Shown here: in pieces, positions 15,650 through 24,631 of the stretch
Layout of the letters: each line of letters opens with the position of its first letter
Position numbering within the stretch: the first letter of the stretch is position 1
DNA from: Halobaculum sp. XH14
GTDB taxonomy: Archaea > Halobacteriota > Halobacteria > Halobacteriales > Haloferacaceae
Assembly: GCF_032116555.1 (NCBI RefSeq)
Contig: NZ_CP134949.1
Span: 248,001 to 312,000, forward strand
DNA: 64,000 nucleotides
Direction of reading: 5' to 3'
Notes under the pieces: generated by a model
Told to the model about the DNA's origin: nothing
Seen by the model: the letters and a program-made list of their open reading frames with translations, nothing else
Databases searched by the model: none
Program-made: the position numbers and the translations under genes

Positions 15650-17749
15650 TCAGTTCCCGTCCCCGCCGTCCGCGGCCGCTTCGCCATCTCCGGCCGTCCC
15701 GTCGCCGGTCTCGCCGTCGCCAGTCCCGCCGCCGGCATCGCCGTCGTCATCTTCGTCCGCGGCCGCGAACGTGACGCCGCGGAACGCGAACCGCGCGCCG
15801 TCGTCGCTCGTCGCGGACGGCTCCCAGCCGTGCTCGTCGGCCACGGTTGCGACGACCGCCAGCCCGAGCCCGGTCCCGCCCTCGGAGGAGACGCCGGCGT
15901 CGAACAGGCGGTCCGCGTCGTCGGCCGGGAGCCCCGCCCCGTCGTCGGCGACGGCGAACCCCTCGCCGTCGGGGAGGCGCTCGACGGAGACGGTCACGTC
16001 GCCGCCGGCGTGATCGACAGCGTTGCGGAACAGGTGCTCCAACAGCGTCCGGAGCCGCTCGGCGTCGGCCTCGACCGCGGCGCCGATTCGGACCGCGAGC
16101 GTCGCGTCGTCGGTTCGGACCGACGACCAGGCGTCGCGTGCCACCCGGTCGAGCGGGACCGGCTCGTCCGCGTCGAGCGACGATTCGTGCCGCGCGAGCC
16201 CGAGCAGGCGGGCGACCAGCGCCTCGCCGCGGTCCAGCGCGTCCGCGGCGGTTTCGAGCCGGGTTCGAGCCCGCTCGAGTTCCTCGGCGTCGGCCGCTCT
16301 CGATCCGTCTTCGGCCGACTCGTCTCCGGCCGCTCCGCCTCCGACCGCCCCGTCACCGAGTTCCTCGCGCGCCAGGTCGACGTTGCCGGCGGCGACGTTC
16401 AGCGGGTTCCGGAGGTCGTGGCTCACGACCGCCGCGAACCGGTCGAGCCGGTCGTTCTGCTCGGCGAGTTCGGCCTCGCGTTCGGCCCGCCGCAGGGCGG
16501 CCTCGACGTTCGCGGCGAGCACCTTCGTCAGTTCCACTTCCCGGTCGCTGAGCGCCCCGGCCTCCACCGAGCCGGTGGTGAACACGCCGAACTCTCCCAG
16601 CGGGAGGACACAGAGGCTCCGGATCGCCGAGGAGCCGTGGCCGGCGGCGCGCTCGTCCGCCTGTGCGTCCGCCAGCACCGCCGGCTCGCCGGATTCGAAC
16701 GTCGAACCGACGATCCCCTCGCCGGGCGCGAACGTCGGCGGCTCCCCCAGGTTCCGGGTCGCCTCCCGGGAGTTGGCGACGTTCTCCAGCCGCCCGCTCG
16801 ACTCGTCGAGGAGGAACACGCCCGAGGCGGGGAGATCGAGCACCTCACGGGCCGTCTCGACGCCGATCCGGGCGATCCGTTCGGCGGACGGCTCGTCCAT
16901 GAACGATCTGGTCGCCTCGTGCAGCCGGGTCAGGGTTCGCTCGCGGCGATGCCGGTCGGTCACGTCCTGGATGTACCCTTCCAGGGCGATCACCTCGCCG
17001 TCCTCGAACACGCCCGACCCCTGCTCGTAGACGTGGCGCACCTCGCCGTCGGCCCGCCGGATGCGGTACGTGACGCTGAACGGCTCTCTCGCGTCGAGTG
17101 CATCCTGGACGACGGCCCACGTCCGCTCGCGGTCCGCGGGATGGATGACCTCCGACTCCCAGTCGACCTCGTCGGCTTCGAGCGCGTCGGGGTCGTGGCC
17201 GGTCAGGTCGCGGGCGCCGTCGCTGACGAACTCCATCGGCCAGCCGTGTTCGTTCCGACAGCGGTAGGCCATGCCCGGGAGCTGTTCGACCAGCGTCACG
17301 AACCGGCGACGGCTCTCGGAAAGCTGTCGCCGGGTTCGACGCTCCCGGACGGCTCGGAGCACGCTGTTCGCGAGCACGCCGAACTGCTCGGCGCTCCCCT
17401 TCGTGATGTAGTCGGTGACGCCGGCCGACACCGCCTCGGCCGCGACCGCCTCGTCGCCCTGGCCGGTGAAGAGCACGAACGGGAGGTCCGGGTGGGCCTC
17501 CCGGACCTCGTGGAACAGATCGAGGCCGGTCGTGCCCGGTAGCTGGTAGTCGCTGACGAGACAGTCGGCCCCCGCCGCGTCGATGGCCCCGAGCGCCGCC
17601 GCCGGGTCGTCGACGCTCGTGACCGAGAGCCGGTCGGCCTCGCGCCGGAGCTTCTCGGCAGTCAGCGCCGCCATTCCCGGCTCGTCCTCGACGTGAACGA
17701 CCCGGACCTCCTCCGCGGGCTCTGGCCCAGTCACGGTCGTCTCGGCCAA
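15650..17749 (-). CDS. Hybrid receiver-PAS-GAF sensor histidine kinase
   Basis: 699 residues, soluble. Order: receiver domain (15-130; phospho-acceptor Asp67 in VSDYQLPG, Lys in YITKGS), PAS/PAC (about 150-275; RRADGEVRHVYEQGSGVFED), GAF (about 290-425), HisKA with the H-box VVSHDLRNPLNVAAGN near residue 441, then HATPase_c with N-box FRNAVDHAGG near 576, G1 VADDGAGLP and G2 GLGLAVV. This layout is the haloarchaeal HTR-like/bat-type signalling kinase. The receiver at the N-terminus suggests it works inside a phosphorelay. The last 35 residues are a Gly/Asp/Ala low-complexity tail, and another linker lies between HisKA helices. The input is unknown. Confidence 0.93.
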   Translation of the reverse strand: MAETTVTGPEPAEEVRVVHVEDEPGMAALTAEKLRREADRLSVTSVDDPAAALGAIDAAGADCLVSDYQLPGTTGLDLFHEVREAHPDLPFVLFTGQGDEAVAAEAVSAGVTDYITKGSAEQFGVLANSVLRAVRERRTRRQLSESRRRFVTLVEQLPGMAYRCRNEHGWPMEFVSDGARDLTGHDPDALEADEVDWESEVIHPADRERTWAVVQDALDAREPFSVTYRIRRADGEVRHVYEQGSGVFEDGEVIALEGYIQDVTDRHRRERTLTRLHEATRSFMDEPSAERIARIGVETAREVLDLPASGVFLLDESSGRLENVANSREATRNLGEPPTFAPGEGIVGSTFESGEPAVLADAQADERAAGHGSSAIRSLCVLPLGEFGVFTTGSVEAGALSDREVELTKVLAANVEAALRRAEREAELAEQNDRLDRFAAVVSHDLRNPLNVAAGNVDLAREELGDGAVGGGAAGDESAEDGSRAADAEELERARTRLETAADALDRGEALVARLLGLARHESSLDADEPVPLDRVARDAWSSVRTDDATLAVRIGAAVEADAERLRTLLEHLFRNAVDHAGGDVTVSVERLPDGEGFAVADDGAGLPADDADRLFDAGVSSEGGTGLGLAVVATVADEHGWEPSATSDDGARFAFRGVTFAAADEDDDGDAGGGTGDGETGDGTAGDGEAAADGGDGN

Positions 17750-17827
17750 TCTCGACTCTCGGGGGAAATATAGGTCACGGCGAGGTTCCCGGAACTGATA
17801 GTTCGACCCGGCGGCCCGCGCCCGGCG

Positions 17828-19504
17828 TCAGTCGGACGCGGTTCGCTCCCTGAGCTGGACGCGCCTGACCTTGCCGTTGTACGTCCGCGGCAGCCGGTCG
17901 ACGAACGCGACGCTCCGCGGGTGTTTGTAGGGCGCGAGGTGCTCCAGACAGTGCTCCTTGAGCGCCGTCTCGCTCACCGCCGCCCCGTCGTCGGTGACGA
18001 CGTACGCCTCGACCGTGGCGGTCCGTCGCTCGTCGGGGGCACCCACGACGGCCGCGTCGACGACGCCGTCGTGTCGCTCCAGGACGTCCTCCACCTCCCC
18101 GGGATAGACGGTGTAGCCGGCGGTGACGATGACGTCGTCCTTCCTGCCGACGATCTCGTAGTAGTTGTCCTCGTCCCGGCGGGCCAGATCGCCCGTCCGA
18201 AAGTAGCCGTCGTCGGTGAACGCCGCGGCGGTCTCCTCGGGCCGCTCATGGTAGCCGGGGGTCACGTGCGGGCCGCGGACGAGGAGTTCGCCGGTCTCGC
18301 CGGCCGCCACCTCCCGACCGGCGTCGTCCACGACCTTGCAGTCGGTCGCCCGGAGCGGCTGGCCGATCGTTCCGGGCCGCGGGCCGAACGTCGATCCGAA
18401 GCCGACGTGCGTCCCGCCGCCGGTCTCGGTGAGCCCGTACGCCTCGAACAGGTCGAGGCCGGCCTCCGCCTCGAACCGCTCTTGAACCGCCGTGGACATC
18501 CTGTCGCCCCCCTCCATCGCCTCGCGGAGGCTCGACAGGTCGTACTCCCCGAACCGCTCGTGACCGACCACGTCGACGTACATCGTCGTCACCGCGCCGA
18601 ACTTCGTGATCCGTTCGGCCTCGATGGTCGCCATGGCCGCCTCCGGGTCCCAGTCGTCCGGGTCCCGGAGGAAGACGGCCCCGCCCCGCACGAGCGGCTG
18701 CCACGTCCGGTTGACGAACCCGGCGATGTGGGCGAGCGGCAGCACGGAGAGGAACCGCTCCTCGTCGGCCGACAGCGCCGTCCGCTCGAACCCCATGAGC
18801 GACTGCGCCCGGAGGTTCCGGTGGGTCAACTGGACGCCCTTGGGTTCGCCGGTCGTCCCGCTCGTGTACGGCTGCATCGCCACGTCGCCGTCGTCCCGCT
18901 CGGCGAGGTGCGGGGAGCCGTCGAGCGACCCGAAGGCGACGGTGTCGAGGCCGCCGGGAGCGGCGTCCTCGGACTCCCGACCGTCGCCAGCCCTCTCCGC
19001 CTCGCCGTCACCACCGTCATCCGCCCCGTCGTCGCCAACGGCCTCCGCCTTGCCCTCGCCAGCGCCCTCCGCTCCGTCGTCCGCGACCAGGACGACGGTC
19101 GGGTCCACCTCGACCGCTTCGATTGCGTCCGCAACGTTCCCCAGCAGCGCCGGCTCGGTGACGACGCCTGCAACTTCGCCGTCGTCGAGCTGGCCGGCGA
19201 TCTCGTCCGGGGTGAACTGGGGGTTCATCGGCACGAAGGGAGTCCCCGCCCTGAACGACGCCAGCGCCGCGAGGACGGCCTCGGCACGGTTGTGGAGGAC
19301 GATGGCGAGCCTGTCGTCCGGCTCGAAGCCGACGTCCCGAAACCCGCCGGCGAGGCGTGCGGCCCGGTCCCGGAGCGCCGCGTGAGTGAACCTCACCTCG
19401 GGCGTCTCGAGCGCGAGCGCGTCGCCCCGGGCGTCGGCCGTCTCGTCGTACAGCCGGGCGACGTTGCCCGACCTCGCGTCCGCGGGGAACCGCTGTCGAT
19501 CCAT
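17828..19504 (-). CDS. Acyl-CoA synthetase (AMP-forming, class I adenylate-forming enzyme)
   Basis: 558 residues. Signature motifs occur in order: P-loop YTSGTTGEPKG (about 212), YGLTETGGGTHVG (about 355), YFRTGDLARRD, GRKDDVIVTAGYTVYPGEVE (about 451), and the C-terminal NGKVRR lysine (about 541). It would activate a carboxylic acid as acyl-AMP and transfer it to CoA; chain length is not evident. An unusual acidic insert of about 45 residues (138-183), rich in Gly, Asp, Ala and Glu, separates the N-terminal subdomain from the P-loop. ATG 19504 is chosen because the frame upstream is Arg-rich noise. Confidence 0.92.
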   Translation of the reverse strand: MDRQRFPADARSGNVARLYDETADARGDALALETPEVRFTHAALRDRAARLAGGFRDVGFEPDDRLAIVLHNRAEAVLAALASFRAGTPFVPMNPQFTPDEIAGQLDDGEVAGVVTEPALLGNVADAIEAVEVDPTVVLVADDGAEGAGEGKAEAVGDDGADDGGDGEAERAGDGRESEDAAPGGLDTVAFGSLDGSPHLAERDDGDVAMQPYTSGTTGEPKGVQLTHRNLRAQSLMGFERTALSADEERFLSVLPLAHIAGFVNRTWQPLVRGGAVFLRDPDDWDPEAAMATIEAERITKFGAVTTMYVDVVGHERFGEYDLSSLREAMEGGDRMSTAVQERFEAEAGLDLFEAYGLTETGGGTHVGFGSTFGPRPGTIGQPLRATDCKVVDDAGREVAAGETGELLVRGPHVTPGYHERPEETAAAFTDDGYFRTGDLARRDEDNYYEIVGRKDDVIVTAGYTVYPGEVEDVLERHDGVVDAAVVGAPDERRTATVEAYVVTDDGAAVSETALKEHCLEHLAPYKHPRSVAFVDRLPRTYNGKVRRVQLRERTASD

Positions 19505-19733
19505 GTCCCGCCCACCACCGGCGAGCCTCAAAGTTCGTCGGCGCGTACGTTCCGGTAAGGCGGTCCTGTCGGACGTTCGCTTCGCGTTACTTCGGGCGCT
19601 GGCCGGCCTCACGTCCGTTCGCGGCCGAGCCGGACTGAACCGATCGGGTTCCGGGTAACCCGGGCTTTCCCGCCGCCGAGCGAGTGAACGATCGCCCCCG
19701 CTTTTCCGCCGCTCGGAGAACTGGTACGTCGAG

Positions 19734-20867
19734 ATGGTCACGAGCCGATCCCGGCGGTCCGGATACACGATCCGGCAGTACGACCCCGACGACCGCGACG
19801 GGGTGCTCTCGCTGTACGAGACGGTGTTCGGGCGCGGGGACGAGTCGTGGTTCGACTGGCGCTACGTCGACAACCCGTACCTCGAGTCGGTCCCGATCTG
19901 CGTCGCCGAACACGACGGCGAGGTGGTCGGCGCTCGGCCCAGCCTGCCGTTCCCCCTCCTGATCGGCGGCGAGCGGGTGCTCGCCATCGCACAGGTCGAC
20001 CCGATGGTTGCGCCCGACCACCGACGGAACGGGCTGTTCTCCCGGATGGTGACCCACGTGTACCGCCACTACGCCGACCGCGAGCCGTCGGTGTCGGTCG
20101 GCTTCCCCAACGAGGCCGTCATGGAGGCGCTCACGAGCCTCGACGAGGAGTTGTCGCTGCACAAGGGCGTGACGCGACCGTTCCCGGTCCACTACCGGCT
20201 GCAGGACCCCGGCGCGCTCGTCGGGGACGTGCTGGACGACGACCTGGTCGAGCGACTCGCCGGCAGCCTTGCGACGCCGGCGGCCCGGGGCCTGCTCTCG
20301 CTGCGAACCGGATCGCCCGACCGCACCGCGACGGTCACGCGCCGCGAGGGCGTCCCGGCCGCGGCCCTCGCGGACCTCTCCGCCCGCTCGGTTCCGTCCG
20401 GCGCACACGCACACCGCGAGGAGACGTTCCTCCGCTGGCGGTTCTCGAACCCCCGGTTCGAGTACGCGACGTTCACGGCCGAGATCGAGGGACGGCGGGA
20501 GGCCGCACTCGTCGTCGGCCGGCGGCGATCCGGCGAGCGAGACCTGATCCACGTCACCACCGTCGCGCCGCTGTCCGGCGGTGACCGCCGACGCATCGCG
20601 CTCGATCACCTGCTCGCCCGCGCGGTCGAGGAGTTCCGGGACGCGGCCCTCCTCTCGGTCGCCGGCGAGTGCGTCCCCGACGACCTGCTCGGGAAGTACC
20701 GGTTCCGTCCCGAGACGTCGTTCCCCCTCTCGCGGCTGACGACGACGACGTACCTCGTCACGCGGCCGCTGACGGACCGCGACGTCGGGGAGTGGCGGGT
20801 CGGCGGCCAGTCCCTCTCGGAGCCGAACCGCTGGCGGTTCACCTACTGCGAACGCGAGATCGGGTGA
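19734..20867 (+). CDS. GNAT-family acyltransferase, two-domain type
   Basis: 377 residues. The N-terminal GNAT half shows YTIRQYDPDDRDGVLSLYET and the acetyl-CoA pyrophosphate-binding segment VDPMVAPDHRRNGLFSRMV. A second GNAT-like half follows from about residue 225 (FLRWRFSNPRF onward), a layout seen in Eis-like or cell-surface glycan acetyltransferases of haloarchaea. The substrate is unknown. Its stop codon lies at the left edge of a 15-bp minisatellite whose unit resembles the end of the gene, so the repeat probably grew from this 3' end. Confidence 0.8.
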   Translation: MVTSRSRRSGYTIRQYDPDDRDGVLSLYETVFGRGDESWFDWRYVDNPYLESVPICVAEHDGEVVGARPSLPFPLLIGGERVLAIAQVDPMVAPDHRRNGLFSRMVTHVYRHYADREPSVSVGFPNEAVMEALTSLDEELSLHKGVTRPFPVHYRLQDPGALVGDVLDDDLVERLAGSLATPAARGLLSLRTGSPDRTATVTRREGVPAAALADLSARSVPSGAHAHREETFLRWRFSNPRFEYATFTAEIEGRREAALVVGRRRSGERDLIHVTTVAPLSGGDRRRIALDHLLARAVEEFRDAALLSVAGECVPDDLLGKYRFRPETSFPLSRLTTTTYLVTRPLTDRDVGEWRVGGQSLSEPNRWRFTYCEREIG

Positions 20868-21030
20868 GGACGAATCGGGTGAGGACGAATCGGGTGAGGA
20901 CGAATCGGGTGAGGACGAATCGGGTGAGGACGAATCGGGTGAGGACGAATCGGGTGAGGACGAATCGGGTGAGGACGAATCGGGTGAGGACGAATCGGGT
21001 GAGGACGAATCGGGTGAGGACGGATCGGAC
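20866..21030. repeat. 15-bp minisatellite, ten perfect units plus one degenerate
   Basis: GAGGACGAATCGGGT is repeated ten times without error from 20866 to 21015, followed by a decayed unit (GAGGACGGATCGGAC). Because 15 is a multiple of three, each frame stays phased: one reads EDESG, one has a stop per unit, one reads VRTNR. It overlaps the stop of the GNAT gene. Spacers are absent, so it is not a CRISPR. Confidence 0.97.
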
Positions 21031-21098
21031 GAGTGCGGGCATGGTGAGCACGGTCGAGAGCGTCGAATCCGTCCCACGGTCGGCCCCGGGGACCGCGA

Positions 21099-21527
21099 TC
21101 AGGCGTACGCGCGGAGCGTCCGCTGCTGGAACTCGAGCGTCGTCTCCGGGAACCGGTGTGCGCCGTCGCCGACCGCGTCCCGCACGGCCTCCCGGTCCTT
21201 CAGCAGGAAGCAGTTGTACGACTCGGAAGCGAACTGCGCGACCGAGGTTTTGAAGACGTCGTCGGGGTGGGCGGTGTACTTCTCGACCACCACCAGGTAG
21301 CGTTCGAGGTCCTCGACGACGGTCAGCGAGTAGCCGTGGTCGTAGAGGAACTCCCGGATCGCCGTGAACTCGCCCCGCGGGATCTCGAACCGGTACGCCC
21401 GGTTGTCGTAGAACGGTTTCAGCCGGTCGAACACCGCGTCGCCCTCGAAGTAGTGGCGGACGAGGTACGCCCCGTCGACCGGAAAGACGTTCACCGGTTC
21501 CGTCGTGGCCGCCTGGACCTCGGCCAT
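21099..21527 (-). CDS. Conserved haloarchaeal protein of unknown function
   Basis: 142 residues from ATG 21527. Blocks such as VNVFPVDGAYLVRHYFEG, YRFEIPRGEFTAIREFLYDH and DLERYLVVVEKYTAHPDDVF look globular and mixed alpha/beta, with no membrane segment or recognisable catalytic motif. Similar proteins are familiar from other haloarchaea, but I know no function. A TTCTAAATAG element about 25-33 nt upstream of the ATG suggests a leaderless transcript and supports this start over the upstream frame opening. Confidence 0.75.
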   Translation of the reverse strand: MAEVQAATTEPVNVFPVDGAYLVRHYFEGDAVFDRLKPFYDNRAYRFEIPRGEFTAIREFLYDHGYSLTVVEDLERYLVVVEKYTAHPDDVFKTSVAQFASESYNCFLLKDREAVRDAVGDGAHRFPETTLEFQQRTLRAYA

Positions 21528-21725
21528 CACTCCGTCGTACGTAACCGGGCTATTTAGAACTGTCTTCGAATCAGTATGTTTCTCAGTGGTGAGGCGGTAG
21601 TGCTCGATAGCGAACCGGAGCTGTGGGGAGTGATCCGAAGGAGTGGAGCGATTCCGCGCCGGCGAGGGACGGTTCGGCACGCTGCGGCCCGGAGCTATTT
21701 AGGCGTCTCCGCACTCGACGTACGT

Positions 21726-22325
21726 ATGCTTCCGCTGTGGCGGGTTACCCGGACCGACTCCGCCCGGAGCCTGTACGAGGCGCTCAAGCGCGTCGGCGTC
21801 ACCGCGACAGCGATGTACGAGTACGAGCGGGCGCTTGCGAGTGCCACCGACGACGAGCCGCCCGCTCTGCCGGCCGGCGTCTCCGTCGAGACGCGTCGAC
21901 ACGAGGCGCTCGCGGACCGCAGCCACGACGTCGACTTCTCGCTGCCCGTGTCGCCGCTGCCCGGCGAACGTGCCGTCGTCGCGGTCCACGCCGGCCGCCC
22001 CGTCGGCCGAACCCTGGTGAGCGCGGGCGTCGACCCGGAGGTTCACCCGCTCGAACGCCGGCTGGCGTTCCCCGGCGCCTACGTCCGGCGCGTGTTCGTC
22101 GCGCCCGGGTGGCGGACCGAGGGAATCGCCTCACGGCTTCTGTACCGGGCGCTCGTCGTCGCAGGGGAGGAACTCGACGGCGACCGGGCGAGCGCGCTCG
22201 TCGCGGCGGACAACAGACCATCCCGGCGGCTGTTCGAGGGACGGGGCTTCGAGCGCGTCCGGAGCCACCGGTACGTCCGGGTCGGCCGGTTCAGCCGTCG
22301 CCGAACGCGAGCGCTCGACGGCTGA
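21726..22325 (+). CDS. GNAT-family N-acetyltransferase
   Basis: 199 residues from ATG 21726, which lies about 25 nt after the TATA-like CTATTTAGG. The acetyl-CoA binding motif A is VRRVFVAPGWRTEGIASRLL, followed by ALVAADNRPSRRLFEGRGFE (motif B). The N-terminal 80 residues are a separate small region (RSLYEALKRVGVTATAMYEY) seen in several haloarchaeal GNAT proteins. Substrate unknown. The divergent gene at 21099-21527 is not functionally linked in any way I can see. Confidence 0.85.
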   Translation: MLPLWRVTRTDSARSLYEALKRVGVTATAMYEYERALASATDDEPPALPAGVSVETRRHEALADRSHDVDFSLPVSPLPGERAVVAVHAGRPVGRTLVSAGVDPEVHPLERRLAFPGAYVRRVFVAPGWRTEGIASRLLYRALVVAGEELDGDRASALVAADNRPSRRLFEGRGFERVRSHRYVRVGRFSRRRTRALDG

Positions 22326-22436
22326 CCCGTCTCCGGAGCGGTACCCACGCCACCGGGGATATATATTGGCGATAACAACTATTTATGTACTGAAGTAAAT
22401 TTATACTCCGGGAGCGTCGAGGGTCGCGTAGCGGCA

Positions 22437-23129
22437 ATGTCAGACGAACCTAACATGCTCCGGGGGATCACGCGACGCCTCGACGCCCGGAACGGGTGGG
22501 CCGAGTCGGGCGAGCGCACCAGCGTCCTGACGGCGCTGACGGGGGCCGACTACCTCAGCCTCGTCGCGCTGTTCGTCGGGTGGGTCGGGGCCCTGCTGTT
22601 CCTCTCGAACGAGCCGAACTGGGCGATCGTGACCACGTTCGGGGCGTTCCTGTTCGACAAACTCGACGGGTACTGGGCCAGACGGCGGGGGACGAGTTCC
22701 GCGTTCGGCCGGGGGATCGACTCGTTCATCGACGTGTTCGCCTACCTCGTGCCCGGCGCGCTGCTGTTCCACTACGAACTCGCCCCGAACGGCGTCCTCA
22801 GCGCGGTGGTGGGCTTTGCCGTGCTCGCGTTCGGCGGGCTCAGGCTCGTGCGCCACACCGCGGAGGGGTTCGAGTCCCGCGACTCGGTGCGCTACTATCA
22901 CGGCACGACGGTCGTCCACACGAACGCGGTCGTGCTCGCGAACTACGTCCTCCTCCACCTGATCGCCTGGTGGAACGGCTGGATCGCGACCGCGCTGATC
23001 CTCGCGGCCGCGCCGCTGATGGTCTCCGAATACCGCGCCCCCAAAACGACGCTCGCGCACGCGCTGCTGGGCGTGCTCGTCGTCGCGGTCACCGCCGTCT
23101 GTCTCGCCATCGAGTTCGGGGCCCTATGA
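22437..23129 (+). CDS. CDP-alcohol phosphatidyltransferase (archaeal phospholipid synthase family)
   Basis: 230 residues, six or more helices. The full family signature D(x2)DG(x2)AR(x8)G(x3)D(x3)D is present as DKLDGYWARRRGT...GRGIDSFID, about residues 80-105, and all four metal-binding Asp are kept. These enzymes swap CMP on a CDP-activated lipid or polyol for an alcohol headgroup. In archaea that means CDP-archaeol and serine, inositol phosphate or glycerol phosphate. It opens a three-gene set with 4-nt overlaps; its AT-rich upstream region (22366-22410) has several TATA-like boxes. The alcohol substrate is unknown. Confidence 0.9.
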   Translation: MSDEPNMLRGITRRLDARNGWAESGERTSVLTALTGADYLSLVALFVGWVGALLFLSNEPNWAIVTTFGAFLFDKLDGYWARRRGTSSAFGRGIDSFIDVFAYLVPGALLFHYELAPNGVLSAVVGFAVLAFGGLRLVRHTAEGFESRDSVRYYHGTTVVHTNAVVLANYVLLHLIAWWNGWIATALILAAAPLMVSEYRAPKTTLAHALLGVLVVAVTAVCLAIEFGAL

Positions 23130-23821
23130 ACGGGGACCCCGGCCGGGAGACCGTCCGGATCGACTGTCACGTCCACACGGCCGACTCGTACGACTCGACG
23201 GCTCCGGTCGAGGAGGTCCTGCGGCACGCCGCGCGGGTCGGGATCGACGGCCTCGTCGTCACCGACCACGACCGGATCGAACGCTCGCTGCGGGCGGCCG
23301 AGCGCGCCGCCGAGTTCGGCCTGATCGGCATCCCTGGCGTCGAGGTGTCGACCGCGGACGGCCACCTGCTCGCCATCGGCGTGGAGACCCGGCCCGAACC
23401 CGGCAGGCCGCTGCCGGCGACCGTCGAGGCGGTCCGGGACCGCGGGGGCGTCGCGGTCGTCCCGCACCCGTTCCAGTTGAGCCGCCACGGCGCGTCGGCC
23501 GCCGCGATCACCGACTGTGACGGCATCGAGACGTTCAACGCGCACGGGCTCACCGGCATCCGGAACCGACAGGCCGCGCGCTTTGCCGACGCGTTCGACT
23601 ACCCCCGGTTCGGCGGCAGCGACGCGCATCGGCCACGGCTCGTCGGCTGCGGGCTGACGCGCGTCGAGGTGACGGCCCCGCGTGTCACGCCGGCGACCGT
23701 CCTCGACGGAATGTGTGCGGGCCGGACCCGCGCGGCCGGCAACCGCACCTCGGTGCGCCGGTATCTCGGCAAGTGGGCGCGGAACGCGCGGCTCAAACGC
23801 CCGGGGCTCCCGCGACTGTGA
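23126..23821 (+). CDS. PHP-domain phosphoesterase
   Basis: 231 residues. Metal-binding motifs are DCHVHTADSYDS at the N-terminus, VVTDHDRIE, IPGVEVSTADGHLLAIG, VVPHPFQLSRHG and FGGSDAHRP. That is the complete PHP set of His/Asp/Glu ligands. It would hydrolyse a phosphate ester. ATG 23126 overlaps the CDP-alcohol transferase stop by 4 nt, and its own stop overlaps the next start by 4 nt. In this context a lipid-headgroup or headgroup-precursor phosphatase is a reasonable inference, not shown by sequence. Confidence 0.88.
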   Translation: MNGDPGRETVRIDCHVHTADSYDSTAPVEEVLRHAARVGIDGLVVTDHDRIERSLRAAERAAEFGLIGIPGVEVSTADGHLLAIGVETRPEPGRPLPATVEAVRDRGGVAVVPHPFQLSRHGASAAAITDCDGIETFNAHGLTGIRNRQAARFADAFDYPRFGGSDAHRPRLVGCGLTRVEVTAPRVTPATVLDGMCAGRTRAAGNRTSVRRYLGKWARNARLKRPGLPRL

Positions 23822-24549
23822 CTCCGGAGCCGGACGGGTCGCCGCGGCGGATCTTCCGGTCGGCCGCCCACCGGCGGCTCGCGCTCGCCGTGGCCGGTGC
23901 CGTTCTCGGCGTCGCGCTGGCCGGCACGCTCCTCCTGTGGTTGCTCTCGCCGTCCGTGTTCGAGCCGGCGTGGCTCCGCGAGCGCATCGCCGGCACCGGC
24001 GAGGCCGCACCGCTCGTCTTCGTGCTGGTGCAGACGGCGCAGGTGATCTTCGCGCCGGTCCCCGGGCAGGTGCTCGGCGCGGTCGGGGGGTATCTGTTCG
24101 GTAGCGTGCGCGGCACGGTGTACAGCATGCTCGGCGTCACGATCGGCAGCCTCGTCGTCTTCGCCGCCGGTCGCCGCTACGGCCGGCCGTTCGTCGCCCG
24201 GGTCCTCACCGACGAGACGCTCGCGCGCTTCGACGGCTTCGTCGCCGACCACGGCACGCTCGGGCTGTTCGTCGTCTTCCTGCTGCCGACGTTCCCCGAC
24301 GACGCCATCTGTCTCCTCTCGGGGCTCACCGACGTCCGCCTCCGGACGTTCCTCGTCCTGCTGGTCGTCGGCCGGACGCCCGCCTTCTTCGCCACCGCCT
24401 TCGCGGGGACCTCGCTCGCGAACGGGCGGGGCGCGGTGTTCGCGCTCGTGCTGGCGGCGCTGCTCGCGATCTCGGCGGTCATCTACCTCCAGCAGACGGC
24501 GATCCTCGACGCGCTGGCCGCCGTGGCGGGCGAGCAGGAGCCGAAGTAG
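23818..24549 (+). CDS. TVP38/TMEM64-family (SNARE-associated, DedA-like) membrane protein
   Basis: 243 residues from GTG 23818, which overlaps the PHP stop (GTGA). Family blocks are FAPVPGQVLGAVGGYLFGSV, GSLVVFAAGRRYGRPFVARV and LLPTFPDDAICLLSGLTDV. The protein has about five or six membrane or re-entrant helices. VTT/DedA relatives are implicated in lipid scrambling and undecaprenyl-phosphate translocation. Its position after a CDP-alcohol transferase and a phosphoesterase fits a role in moving a lipid product across the membrane, an inference from context. Confidence 0.85.
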   Translation: MTPEPDGSPRRIFRSAAHRRLALAVAGAVLGVALAGTLLLWLLSPSVFEPAWLRERIAGTGEAAPLVFVLVQTAQVIFAPVPGQVLGAVGGYLFGSVRGTVYSMLGVTIGSLVVFAAGRRYGRPFVARVLTDETLARFDGFVADHGTLGLFVVFLLPTFPDDAICLLSGLTDVRLRTFLVLLVVGRTPAFFATAFAGTSLANGRGAVFALVLAALLAISAVIYLQQTAILDALAAVAGEQEPK

Positions 24550-24631
24550 CGCGAGTGCTCGACGGGGTTTCGCGTCGGCGTCCCGTCCCTCTGCACGGAC
24601 GCGACGCTCGGGAGTCGGTCGTCGGGAGGAG

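Noticed and set aside
20866-21030. CRISPR array
   Set aside because: The 15-bp units are directly abutted without spacers and overlap a gene stop, so this is a minisatellite.
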